64,000 nt of DNA, from the NCBI GenBank assembly GCA_944321965.1, contig CALUNH010000006.1:1-64000 (forward strand), given 5' to 3'. Origin of the DNA: an uncultured Alistipes sp. (GTDB lineage Bacteria; Bacteroidota; Bacteroidia; Bacteroidales; Rikenellaceae). The translations under genes were made by a program, and so were the position numbers. The stretch's first letter is position 1; each line of letters starts with the position of its first letter. Of the stretch, positions 8,892 through 19,332 are shown one piece after another. The notes under the pieces were generated by a model. It saw only the letters and a program-made list of their open reading frames with translations, was not told where the DNA came from and did no database searches.

Positions 8892-9910
8892 TACTTCGAG
8901 TTTTGCTTGTAGTATTTAATCATCTTGGGGATAATCTCGTTGACGTCGCCCGTGATGGCGTAGTCGGCGATCTTGTTGATCGGCGCATCGGGATCCGTGT
9001 TGATCGAGATGACCATCGACGACTGGTCCATACCGGCCGTGTGCTGGATCTGTCCCGAGATGCCGCACGCGATGTAGAGTTTCGGGCGCACCGTCACACC
9101 GGTCTGACCCACCTGGCGGGCATGGTCCGTGAATCCGGCGTCAACCGCCGCACGGCTCGCTCCCACCTCGGCGCCCAGCACGTCGGCCAGGTCGTGCACC
9201 AGCTTGAAGTTCTCCTTCGAACCCATGCCGTAGCCGCCCGCCACGATGATCGAGGCACCCTTGATGTCGATCTTGCGCTCCTCGATCTGACGGTCCACGA
9301 TCTTCACCACGAGGTCCGTATCCTTGACGAATTTCTTCCAGTCGATCGCCTTCACCTCCCCGGCTCCGGGCTGTGCGGCGTACTCCTTGCGCATGACGCC
9401 CTCACGCACCGTCGCCATCTGCGGACGGTGGTCCGGGTTGACGATCGTCGCGATGATGTTGCCGCCGAACGCCGGGCGGATCTGGTACAGAAGATCCTTG
9501 TACTCCTTGCCCGTCTTGGCGTCCTTGTGGTCCCCGATTTCGAGCTGCGTACAGTCGGCCGTCAGACCGCTGTGCAGCGCCGACGACACGCGCGGGGCAA
9601 AGTCACGCCCCACGGGTGTGGCACCGAACAGCGCGATCTGGGGCTTCTCCTGCTCGATCAGCCCGCACATTACCGCCGTGTGGGGCAGCGTGCGGAACGG
9701 CTCGAAAAGCTCGTCATCGGCCACCCATACCGTATCGGCACCGTATTTGGCCAGTTCCTTTTCCAGACCCGCGAGATTGTGTCCCAGCGCCACGGCTTCG
9801 AGTTTCACGCCGAGCGTCGAGGCCAGTTCGCGGCCCTTGGTCAACAGTTCGAGACTCACGTCGGCGACCTTGCCGCCCTCCATCTCGATATATACAAATA
9901 CGTTGTTCAT
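8891..9910 (-). CDS. etfA: Electron transfer flavoprotein alpha subunit
   Basis: 339 residues; with EtfB carries electrons from the acyl-CoA dehydrogenase to a membrane quinone reductase or a bifurcating partner. The C-terminal FAD domain shows GASIIVAGGYGMGS, SRAAVDAGF, GQTGVTVRPKLYIACGISG and QH.AGM motifs. An in-frame ATG at 9922 overlaps the etfB stop (TAATG) and would add four residues; the ATG at 9910 gives the family N-terminus MNNVFVY. Either start is possible. Confidence 0.93.
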   Translation of the reverse strand: MNNVFVYIEMEGGKVADVSLELLTKGRELASTLGVKLEAVALGHNLAGLEKELAKYGADTVWVADDELFEPFRTLPHTAVMCGLIEQEKPQIALFGATPVGRDFAPRVSSALHSGLTADCTQLEIGDHKDAKTGKEYKDLLYQIRPAFGGNIIATIVNPDHRPQMATVREGVMRKEYAAQPGAGEVKAIDWKKFVKDTDLVVKIVDRQIEERKIDIKGASIIVAGGYGMGSKENFKLVHDLADVLGAEVGASRAAVDAGFTDHARQVGQTGVTVRPKLYIACGISGQIQHTAGMDQSSMVISINTDPDAPINKIADYAITGDVNEIIPKMIKYYKQNSK

Positions 9911-9921
9911 CTCCGTGCGCA

Positions 9922-10800
9922 TTAACCGAGCGTGTGGCTCGCAATAAGTTCAACCATCAGTGAATTGATATCCTCGTCGGCGGCCGTGAGGCGCTTGGCC
10001 TCCTTGGCAGCGAAGACCACGTTCTCGATCTTCTTGACCTTCGTGGGCGAACCCTGCAGGCCCAGCTGTGCGGGATCCGGATCGACGTCGGCCGCAGCCC
10101 ACTCGACGATCTGCAGGTAGGGCTTCGCGGCGGCACGCTGTGCGGCGGGCGATTCGGGCGCCGCAGCGATCTCCGAACCGGCCAGCGCGCCCTTGTACTT
10201 CATCACGCGCTTGGCGTTGCGCGGACGGCACTCGGCAGCCGACCCGTTGACCGTAACAACGGCCGGAATCGGGCACTCCACCGTCTCGACGCCATGCTCC
10301 AGACGACGTTTGATGACCAGCGACTTCTCCTTGACGTCGACGATCTCCTCGGCGTAGGTCACCTGCGGAAGACCGAGTTTCTCGGCCACCTGGGGTCCGA
10401 CCTGTGCCGTATCGCCGTCGATGGCCTGACGTCCGGCAAAGATGACGTCGGGACCGATCTTGCGCAGGGCGCACGAAAGGGCATAGGAGGTTGCCAGCGT
10501 ATCGGAGCCGGCGAATTCACGTCCCGAAAGGAGGTAACCGCCGTCGGCACCGCGGAACATGGCGTCGCGAATGATGTCGGCGGCCCGCTGGGGACCCATT
10601 GTAAGGATGTGCACCGTGGAGCCTGCCACGCGGTCCTTGAGCCGCAGGGCGGCTTCCAGGGCATTGAGGTCCTCGGGATTGAAAATGGCCGGGAGTGCCG
10701 CGCGATTGACCGTCCCTTCGGGGGTCATCGCGTCCTTACCCACGTTGCGGGTATCGGGCACCTGCTTGGCCAGAACCAGAATTTTAAGGTTTTGCAGCAT
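9922..10800 (-). CDS. etfB: Electron transfer flavoprotein beta subunit
   Basis: 292 residues, AMP- or FAD-binding partner of EtfA. It starts with ILVLAKQVPD and contains the DGDTAQVGPQ and RRLEHGVETVE segments of the ETF-beta family. It is the first gene of the etfB-etfA-acyl-CoA dehydrogenase operon. Its stop overlaps the upstream candidate start of etfA. No clear -7 box was found in the A/T-rich stretch before the ATG, which holds a CGAAAA/TTTTCG palindrome. Confidence 0.93.
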   Translation of the reverse strand: MLQNLKILVLAKQVPDTRNVGKDAMTPEGTVNRAALPAIFNPEDLNALEAALRLKDRVAGSTVHILTMGPQRAADIIRDAMFRGADGGYLLSGREFAGSDTLATSYALSCALRKIGPDVIFAGRQAIDGDTAQVGPQVAEKLGLPQVTYAEEIVDVKEKSLVIKRRLEHGVETVECPIPAVVTVNGSAAECRPRNAKRVMKYKGALAGSEIAAAPESPAAQRAAAKPYLQIVEWAAADVDPDPAQLGLQGSPTKVKKIENVVFAAKEAKRLTAADEDINSLMVELIASHTLG

Positions 10801-10864
10801 ATTTTAAGTTATGTCGAAAAAATTTTCGTATTTTTTATTTTTCCCGGAGCGCTGCCGAAGCGCA

Positions 10865-10924
10865 GAACCGGATCGGAAACCCTTCAAAGGTTCCTCCGCC
10901 CCTGAAACCCGGTTCTTAACCGGG
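10865..10924. repeat. Degenerate right half of hairpin element E1
   Basis: It resembles the right halves of E3 and E4: a TCGGAAACCC-like segment, then CCCCTGAAA and a 17-nt hairpin CCCGGTT-CTT-AACCGGG at 10908-10924. The left half is missing. It abuts E2 with one base between the hairpins. Confidence 0.6.
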
Positions 10925-10925
10925 C

Positions 10926-11180
10926 CCCCTTTAAGAAAGGGGTTCTATGGGCGATGGTATCTGTGAAGCCTTTCCGATCCGGTTCCGCGCTTCCGACAGT
11001 CGTATGCGGGTAAAAGATTCGGAAACCCCGTAAGGTTCAGCAGCCCACAGAGCCGACGGGGCGGGTAAAGGCTTCGGAAGCCCCGTAAGGTCCAGCAGTC
11101 CACAGAGCCGACGGGGCGGGTAAAGGGTTCGGAATCCCCAATAAGGTCCAGCAGCCCACAGAGCCCGCCTCTTAGGCGGG
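10926..11180. mobile_element. Hairpin-bounded intergenic element E2
   Basis: Left terminal hairpin CCCCTTT-AAG-AAAGGGG (10926-10942), then a segment shared with E4 (TTCCGATCCGGTTC, CGCTTC, GTCGTATGCGGGTAAA), an internal 55-bp unit present three times, and right terminal hairpin CCCGCCT-CTT-AGGCGGG (11164-11180). It encodes nothing recognisable. The ends are inverted relative to each other, as in MITE-like elements. Its right end overlaps the purA stop codon. Mobility is inferred from the second, distant locus at 48.8-49.3 kb. Confidence 0.6.
11006..11168. repeat. 55-bp tandem repeat, three copies
   Basis: Copies begin at 11006, 11061 and 11116, each opening with GCGGGTAAA and containing GTAAGGT.CAGCAG..CACAGAGCC. 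They differ at several positions. The period is constant at 55. The unit corresponds to the single core of E3 and E4. Confidence 0.85.
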
Positions 11181-12443
11181 GCGGACGACGGTTTCGCCGC
11201 GGTCGGGACCGACGGAGATGATCCGCACGGGAACCCCGGTTTCACACTCGATGAAATCCACGTAACGCTTGAACGCCTCGGGGAACTCCTCGTAGGTGCG
11301 GCACTGGCGAAGGTCGCATTTCCAACCCTCGAACTCCGTATAGACGGGTTTCAGGTCGTCGGTGATCGTGTAGGGGAATTCCGTGGTGCGGCGCCCGCCG
11401 ATCTCGTAGGAGGTGGCAACCTTGATCGTATCGAAGTCGTTCATCACGTCGGACTTCATCATGATGAGCTGCGTCACGCCGTTGATCATGATGGAGTATT
11501 TCAGGGCCACCATGTCGAGCCACCCGCAACGGCGGCGACGGCCCGTCACGGCCCCGAATTCGTGTCCGAGTTCGCAGAGTTTCTCACCCGTGGCGTCGAA
11601 GAGCTCCGTGGGGAACGGTCCGCTGCCCACGCGCGTGCAGTAGGCCTTGAAGATGCCGTAGACCTCGCCGATGCGGTTCGGGGCGACACCCAGTCCGGTG
11701 CAGACCCCGGCGCAGACGGTATTCGACGACGTGACGAAGGGATACGACCCGAAATCGACGTCGAGCAGCGTACCCTGGGCCCCTTCGGCGAGGATCGACT
11801 TGTCCTGAGCCAGGCAGTCGTTGACGAAATACTCGCTGTCGATGATCCGGAAGCGGCGGAGGTACCCCACGGCTTCGAACCACTGGGCTTCGAGGTCGGT
11901 GATGTCGTATGCGTAGTCGAGGCTGCGGAGGATCTTCTCGTGGCGGGCCTTGGCCGCGGCGTAGATCTGCTCGAAGTCGGGGCTCAGCAGGTCACCCACG
12001 CGCATTCCGTTTCGGCTGACCTTGTCGGTATAGGTGGGGCCGATGCCCTTTCCCGTGGTTCCGATCTTGGCGCTTCCCTTGGCGGCCTCGTAGGCGGCGT
12101 CGAGGATGCGGTGCGTGGGGAGGATCAGGTGGGCCTTTTTCGAGATGCAGAGCTGTTGGGTGAGATCATGTCCGCTGCGTGCGAGCTCTTCGGCCTCGGC
12201 ACGGAACAGCACGGCATCCAGCACGACTCCGTTTCCGATGATGTTTGTCTTCCCGCCCTGGAAGATACCCGAGGGGATCGAACGAAGCACGTATTTTTCC
12301 CCGCCGAACTCCAGCGTATGACCGGCATTGGGACCGCCCTGGAAACGGGCTACGACCTCATAACGGGGCGTAAGCACGTCCACGACCTTACCCTTGCCCT
12401 CGTCGCCCCACTGGAGGCCGAGGATGACGTCTACTTTTTTCAT
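11172..12443 (-). CDS. purA: Adenylosuccinate synthase
   Basis: 423 residues; joins IMP and aspartate with GTP to form adenylosuccinate, the first committed step to AMP. The N-terminal GDEGKGK loop (residues 13-19), GPNAGHT, GTTGKGIGPTY and the C-terminal SVGPDRGETV segments are all present. The length fits the family. The TAA stop lies in the loop of the E2 terminal hairpin, so the repeat now sets the last residues. A -7 box lies about 50 nt upstream. Confidence 0.97.
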   Translation of the reverse strand: MKKVDVILGLQWGDEGKGKVVDVLTPRYEVVARFQGGPNAGHTLEFGGEKYVLRSIPSGIFQGGKTNIIGNGVVLDAVLFRAEAEELARSGHDLTQQLCISKKAHLILPTHRILDAAYEAAKGSAKIGTTGKGIGPTYTDKVSRNGMRVGDLLSPDFEQIYAAAKARHEKILRSLDYAYDITDLEAQWFEAVGYLRRFRIIDSEYFVNDCLAQDKSILAEGAQGTLLDVDFGSYPFVTSSNTVCAGVCTGLGVAPNRIGEVYGIFKAYCTRVGSGPFPTELFDATGEKLCELGHEFGAVTGRRRRCGWLDMVALKYSIMINGVTQLIMMKSDVMNDFDTIKVATSYEIGGRRTTEFPYTITDDLKPVYTEFEGWKCDLRQCRTYEEFPEAFKRYVDFIECETGVPVRIISVGPDRGETVVRPA

Positions 12444-12740
12444 TGTATCCGGATCTGTTTTTGTTTTTGGGTTACAAAAGACATTTTTGCTCCCAAAGGT
12501 ACGAAATAATCCGGGAAAAGCGCAACCCCGAAGCCGGACTTTTCAACAAATTATAAAAAAACGGCGCCGCAACGGAAACGTTTTTCCATCCGGCACCATG
12601 TTTTTCAGGGGACAGACTCCGCACGCGCCGCAGAGGCCCCGCAAGGCCGCGGCAACACGAAAAACGGAAAGCCGCCGAAGACTCCGCAAAGCCGCTCGGC
12701 CGGGCCGAACGGGAGGAAAGGTCCAGAATCAGAATCAGGA
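12444..12740. other. Spacer between the acidic-protein gene and purA
   Basis: About 300 bases without a gene. The purA-proximal part holds the purA promoter region (-7 box at 12494-12501) and A/T-rich DNA; the rest is GC-rich with a small TCGGCCGGGCCGA palindrome at about 12695. Nothing else recognised. Confidence 0.6.
12494..12501 (-). promoter_or_regulatory. -7 box for purA
   Basis: TACCTTTG on the minus strand, about 50 nt before the purA start; a TTGC about 20 nt upstream may serve as a weak -33. Confidence 0.55.
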
Positions 12741-13079
12741 TCAGATATCGACATCGTCGTCCGACGACTCGGAGAGTTCCGAGGCATCGTCGTCGGCACC
12801 CTGCAGATCGTCGGCGCCCTTCAGTTCGTCATCGTAGTAGTCCTTGTCGTCGTCGTCCTGCGCCGAGTCGTCGATCTTCACGTCGATCTTGATCATATAG
12901 GCCACCTCGTCCGTGTCATACGGCACGGCATAAAAAAAATCGCCGTTGGGTTTGTCCACCCGAATCATCGAATCGGTGAACCCCAGCGGGTATTTCTCCT
13001 TGACGGCCTCCTGCATCTCCGGAGTGAGGTTGTGAAAACTCGTTACGATATGTTTCTTTGCCATATTCTGTTTAGCCAT
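12741..13079 (-). CDS. Conserved small acidic protein, unknown function
   Basis: 112 residues from the ATG at 13079 (an in-frame ATG at 13064 would give 107; a longer frame to 13154 reaches into the ligA upstream region). The first 75 residues look folded (IVTSFHNLTPEMQEAVKEKYP, FFYAVPYDTDEVAYMIKIDVKID), and the last 35 are almost all Asp, Glu and Ser. I do not recognise a named domain; I believe similar proteins occur in other Bacteroidales but could not check. Probably cytosolic. Divergent from ligA. Confidence 0.7.
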   Translation of the reverse strand: MAKQNMAKKHIVTSFHNLTPEMQEAVKEKYPLGFTDSMIRVDKPNGDFFYAVPYDTDEVAYMIKIDVKIDDSAQDDDDKDYYDDELKGADDLQGADDDASELSESSDDDVDI

Positions 13080-13194
13080 GGTAATGCTTCGAAATTTTCT
13101 GCAATTATACGCAAAATTTGCATATCGCACCACATCTGCAATTTTTTTTTGCATTTTTTTTGTTTTTACCCGTTGTTCCCATCAAAATATGTAA

Positions 13195-15474
<2,280 letters not shown>

Positions 15475-15545
15475 AGCGCCCGACAGCTCCCGCCCCTACA
15501 CCTTTCCAACAAACCAGAAAATACGAATCTAATACGGAAAATACC

Positions 15546-16436
15546 ATGCTACAACACAAACTCGCAGGCGTAGGCGCCGCCATGATCACCCCCTTTACTC
15601 CGGACGGAAGAGTCGATTACGAAGCCCTGGCCCGAATGGTCGACTATGTAATCGAGGGCGGTGTGGACTACATCGTGGCCCTGGGCACCACGGCCGAGAC
15701 CCCCACGCTCTACATGCCCGAACGGGCCGTCATCGCCATGTTCATCACCAACCAGATCGCCGGGCGCGTGCCGCTGGTGATGGGCTGCGGCGGAAACTCC
15801 ACGTCGGAGGTCCTGGACCAGCTGCGCGAATTCGACCTGCGGGGCGCCGACGCCATCCTGAGCGTGACACCTTACTATAACAAGCCCTCGCAGGAGGGGC
15901 TCTTCCAGCACTTCCGCACCGTTTCGGAGCACTCGCCCCTGCCGGTGATCCTCTACAACATCCCCGGCCGCACGGGCGTCAACATGACGGCCGAGACCAC
16001 GCTGCGCTGCGCCCGCGAGTTGAAGAACGTCATCGGCGTGAAGGAGGCTTCGGGCAACATCGAGCAGATGCAGCAGATTCTGGACAACCGTCCCGAAGGG
16101 TTCCTCGTCCTCTCGGGCGACGACGGCATCACCATCGAGCTGATGCGGCGCGGCGGCGACGGCGTGATCTCCGTAGCGGCGAACGCCTTCCCCGAACGCT
16201 TCATGCAGTGCATCAACCACGCCAAACGGGGCGATTTCGAGGCCGCCGACCGCGAGTACGAAGCGCTGGACGACGCCGTGAAGGCCCTCTTCGCCGAGGG
16301 GAATCCCGTGGGCGTGAAGTGCGCCCTCTCGGTCATGGGACGCATCGGCGATACGGTGCGCCTGCCGCTCGTCGCCGGGTCGCAACGCCTGCGCGAACGA
16401 TTCAAAAGTCTGATCGAAAGATACGATTTGCGCTGA
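15546..16436 (+). CDS. dapA: 4-hydroxy-tetrahydrodipicolinate synthase
   Basis: 296 residues; condenses pyruvate with aspartate semialdehyde, the first step to diaminopimelate and lysine. The Schiff-base lysine is Lys166 (GVKEASG), with Thr48-Thr49, Tyr137 and Arg142 in the conserved GTTAE and YNIPGRTG motifs. Full family length. It starts 71 nt after ligA and may be cotranscribed with it and with the DUF4919 gene that follows. Confidence 0.97.
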   Translation: MLQHKLAGVGAAMITPFTPDGRVDYEALARMVDYVIEGGVDYIVALGTTAETPTLYMPERAVIAMFITNQIAGRVPLVMGCGGNSTSEVLDQLREFDLRGADAILSVTPYYNKPSQEGLFQHFRTVSEHSPLPVILYNIPGRTGVNMTAETTLRCARELKNVIGVKEASGNIEQMQQILDNRPEGFLVLSGDDGITIELMRRGGDGVISVAANAFPERFMQCINHAKRGDFEAADREYEALDDAVKALFAEGNPVGVKCALSVMGRIGDTVRLPLVAGSQRLRERFKSLIERYDLR

Positions 16437-16465
16437 TTTTGCGTTCGTATCGGAAAACGACCGTC

Positions 16466-17200
16466 ATGAAACGACTCCTGCTGCTTGTGATGCTCCTCCC
16501 GGCGCTGGCCGCCGCCCGGGTCCCCGACGAAGAGATGATCCTCGACCGCACACTCGACGCCGAATCCCCGTTCTATTACCCGGCGCTGATGATGCGCTAC
16601 AACGCCGGCGACACGCTCTCCGACGAGGAGTACCACTATCTCTATTACGGCTTCGCCTACCGCGACGAGTACAAACCCCTGGCCACGAACCCCGACCTGG
16701 ACAAGATGCTGCTGCTCATCGCCGGAATCGACCCCGACCGCCCGGACGTGGCGACCCTCGAATCGCTCATTTCGTTCGGGACCGACGCCCTGGCCCGCGA
16801 TCCGTTCAGCCCGAAGGTCCTCAACATGATGTCGTTCGCCTACGGAGCCCTGGGCGACAGGGTGCGCGAAAAGGCCTATGCCGACCGCATGAACGGCGTG
16901 CTGCGCACAATCCTCGACTCGGGCGACGGATTCACGGAGAAGACCCCGCGGCACGTGCTGATGTTCGACCATGCGCTCGACGTGCTGGCCGCCGAGGAGC
17001 TCTCCTACGGCAAGGCCCGCATCATCAGCCGGACGGTAGAATTCGTGCCGCTGCAGGTTCCCTACGTCGTCGACGGCAAGAAACGAAAGGGATTCTACTT
17101 CGATTTCGGGCGCGTCTACTGGAACAAACCCGAAGGTTACACCTACAAACGTGACCGCACATGGCAATTCAACAACTTAAAGCCGCGTACCTACAAATAA
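16466..17200 (+). CDS. DUF4919 exported protein
   Basis: 244 residues with a signal peptide (MKRLLLLVMLLPALAAA) and a mostly helical body resembling the Bacteroidota DUF4919 family; function unknown. The frame is open upstream through dapA, but the ATG at 16466 gives the signal peptide. It overlaps the next gene by 40 nt in another frame, which suggests coupled translation with the clostripain-like lipoprotein. Confidence 0.8.
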   Translation: MKRLLLLVMLLPALAAARVPDEEMILDRTLDAESPFYYPALMMRYNAGDTLSDEEYHYLYYGFAYRDEYKPLATNPDLDKMLLLIAGIDPDRPDVATLESLISFGTDALARDPFSPKVLNMMSFAYGALGDRVREKAYADRMNGVLRTILDSGDGFTEKTPRHVLMFDHALDVLAAEELSYGKARIISRTVEFVPLQVPYVVDGKKRKGFYFDFGRVYWNKPEGYTYKRDRTWQFNNLKPRTYK

Positions 17201-18426
17201 TCCGGCCGGGACGCCTGCTGTTGCTGCTCCTCGCCGTCACGCTGTCGGGCTCCTGCTCCAGGAAAGAGGAAGGATCGGGTTACAACCCGCCCGAACGCGC
17301 CGACCGCTGCGTAATCCTTTACATGCCGGGGCGCAACCTGAACTACTTCTACCGGCAGAACCTCGACGGGATCGTCCGGGCCGTCAGCGCCACCGTCCCG
17401 GGCAACGGACGGATGCTGGTCTGCTGGCAGCCCGACAATTCGGGCTCGGCCCTCCTGCAGGAGATTTACTACAACACCCGGTCGCTCCAGTGCGAAACCG
17501 TAACCCTGAAAGAGTACGACAGTTTTGCCGCGGAGCGTCCGGACGATGTGGCGAAGCTGCTCGCAGATGCCGTGGCGGCGGCGCCCGCAGCGCGCTACGG
17601 ACTCATCATCGGCTGCCACGGCAAGGCCTGGGTGTCGCGCACGAGCGGAAGCCTCTCCATGAACTCCGCCGACCCCGACCGCCGGGACGAGGACCGTTGG
17701 ATTCCGGCTCCGGGGGCGTTGCCGACCCGTTCGTTCGGAGACTCCGGGCACGAACTGGAGATCCAGGAGCTGGCCGACGTGCTGGAGAGCCAGCAGGTGC
17801 GTTTCGACTACCTGATTTTCGACGCCTGTTTCATGGCCAACATCGAGACGCTCTACGACCTGCGCAACACGGTGGATTACGTCGTGGCATCGCCCTGCGA
17901 GATCATGGCCGCGGGATTCCCCTACGACCGCATCACCCCGCACCTGTTCGCCGACGAAACGCCCCGCACGGCCCTCGAAGCGGCGTGCCGGGAGTTCTGG
18001 GAGTTCTACGAATACGACTGGGATACGATCACCGACAACGAACAGTCGGGGTGCATCTCGCTGGCCGTGATGTCGGAGCTGGAGGGGCTGGCTGCGGCGA
18101 TGCGGGCCGTAAAACAGGGCACGCAACAATACTTCGACCTGAGCACGCTCCAGTCCTACGAGGGATTCAACAACCACCTCTTCTTCGATCTGGGGCACTA
18201 TGTCGAGGAGAGCTGCGGCGACCAGGGGCTGATCGACGCCTTCAAGGAGCAGTTGGACCGGGCATTCCCGCGTTCGTGCCGCCTCAGCACGGCGCAGTTC
18301 TACTCGGCCTACAACCATCGGCTCAACAGCGTACATTACTATACGGGGGTTACGGTGAGCGAACCCTCGCAGAACTCCAAGGCTCCGGAGTGCCAGCAAA
18401 CGGCCTGGTATCAGGCTACCCGTTGA
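17161..18426 (+). CDS. Clostripain-family (C11) cysteine peptidase lipoprotein
   Basis: 421 residues. The signal sequence ends in LSGSC (Cys32 lipidated), so the protein is anchored to an envelope membrane. The C11 catalytic pair is His153 (GCHGKAW) and Cys223 (FDACFMAN). Clostripain relatives cleave after Arg or Lys and often self-process; the target here is unknown. The start codon lies inside the DUF4919 gene. A terminator hairpin is about 120 nt downstream. Confidence 0.85.
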   Translation: MAIQQLKAAYLQIIRPGRLLLLLLAVTLSGSCSRKEEGSGYNPPERADRCVILYMPGRNLNYFYRQNLDGIVRAVSATVPGNGRMLVCWQPDNSGSALLQEIYYNTRSLQCETVTLKEYDSFAAERPDDVAKLLADAVAAAPAARYGLIIGCHGKAWVSRTSGSLSMNSADPDRRDEDRWIPAPGALPTRSFGDSGHELEIQELADVLESQQVRFDYLIFDACFMANIETLYDLRNTVDYVVASPCEIMAAGFPYDRITPHLFADETPRTALEAACREFWEFYEYDWDTITDNEQSGCISLAVMSELEGLAAAMRAVKQGTQQYFDLSTLQSYEGFNNHLFFDLGHYVEESCGDQGLIDAFKEQLDRAFPRSCRLSTAQFYSAYNHRLNSVHYYTGVTVSEPSQNSKAPECQQTAWYQATR

Positions 18427-18546
18427 GTCCCTGTATTACAAACAGGCAATTTTCGCCATCCGGAGGTTACAATCCAAAACCAAAACACACGCAAAAGGAT
18501 TCGAAACGTCCGAAAACAGTGCCCAAGAATCGAAATAAACGCCACA

Positions 18547-18580
18547 AAGCGGCCCTTTCCGAAGGGCCGCTTATAATTTT
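18547..18580 (+). terminator. Terminator after the C11 peptidase
   Basis: A perfect 11-bp stem (AAGCGGCCCTT with AAGGGCCGCTT, loop TCCG) followed by an A/T-rich tail ATAATTTTA. It isolates the uptake locus from upstream transcription. Confidence 0.75.
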
Positions 18581-18715
18581 ACCGCCCGGCACTCCGACCA
18601 AAAGAACAGCACAATCCGCTATAAAGCAGTCAAATGGCATATCCAACAGCTGCGGATCGCGGCCGAAACGCACAAAAAAATGCCGGGAGAGCATATTATT
18701 TTAATTTTTTATTTT

Positions 18716-18723
18716 TACATTTG
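18716..18723 (+). promoter_or_regulatory. -7 box for the ECF sigma gene
   Basis: TACATTTG matches TAnnTTTG and lies 20 nt before the start codon, preceded by a T-rich tract. A -33 TTTG is not clear. Confidence 0.55.
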
Positions 18724-18743
18724 TAGGCAAACAGCAAAGGAAC

Positions 18744-19247
18744 ATGATCTCCCCGACCTTAGAAGAGCTCTTCAATGCACACTTCCGCAGTGCCGCCTAC
18801 GTGGCCGAGGAGATCGTGCACTCGAAGTCCGCGGCCGAGGATATCGTTCAGGACGTCTTCGTCAAGCTGGCCCGCGTGGACCTCTCGAAAATCGACTCCC
18901 CGACCAAATACCTCTACCGCTGCGTGCGCAACGCCGCCCTGGACTACGCCTCCTCACACCGCCTGCGCCGCTGGGAGGAGCTCAACGGAAAGGAAGTGAT
19001 CGCCGACGAGGTGAATTTCGACCTCAGCCGCGACGACATCGAACGCGCAAACCGCCTCCACCGGCTCTATCAGGCCATCGAACGCCTCTCGGAACAATCG
19101 CGCAAGGTCGTCAAGCTGATTTGCCTGAACAACTACTCCTATGCCGATGCCGCCTCCGAACTGGGCGTTTCGCTGGCGACCATCAAGACACACATGTACC
19201 GTTCAATCAAGGTCTTGCGGAAATTCATGGCCCTGTTCATCTTCTGA
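18744..19247 (+). CDS. ECF-type RNA polymerase sigma factor
   Basis: 167 residues; directs RNA polymerase to the target promoters of a FecR-controlled regulon. Sigma region 2 (AAEDIVQDVFVKLAR) is at about residues 30-45 and the region 4 helix-turn-helix (YSYADAASELGVSLATIKTH) is near 131-150. It is of the type that accompanies SusC/SusD loci in Bacteroidota. FecR and an STN-bearing SusC follow directly, so transcription is probably switched on when the transporter binds its substrate. Confidence 0.93.
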   Translation: MISPTLEELFNAHFRSAAYVAEEIVHSKSAAEDIVQDVFVKLARVDLSKIDSPTKYLYRCVRNAALDYASSHRLRRWEELNGKEVIADEVNFDLSRDDIERANRLHRLYQAIERLSEQSRKVVKLICLNNYSYADAASELGVSLATIKTHMYRSIKVLRKFMALFIF

Positions 19248-19332
19248 ATGCGACCTCCGGCCGCATTTTTTTTCGCAAAACTGTAAGGAGTTTTTCCCCG
19301 AACCGGGTCTGTTAAGTAAAAGGCCCGAACGC

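Larger units (their letters stand above)
10801..11171. other. Gene-free spacer with repeat elements
   Basis: About 370 bases between etfB and purA with no convincing gene. After an A/T-rich upstream region for etfB, the rest is filled by hairpin-bounded repeat elements (see 10865-10924 and 10926-11180). Short open frames here are translations of the repeat. Confidence 0.75.
18427..18743. other. Spacer before the sigma factor gene
   Basis: About 317 bases without a gene. It contains the terminator at 18547-18580 and, after an A/T-rich tract, the -7 box of the sigma factor gene. Nothing else recognised. Confidence 0.7.

Noticed and set aside
11006-11168. Regular repeats suggesting a CRISPR array
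   Set aside because: The 55-bp units are directly adjacent, without unique spacers, and no cas gene is present.
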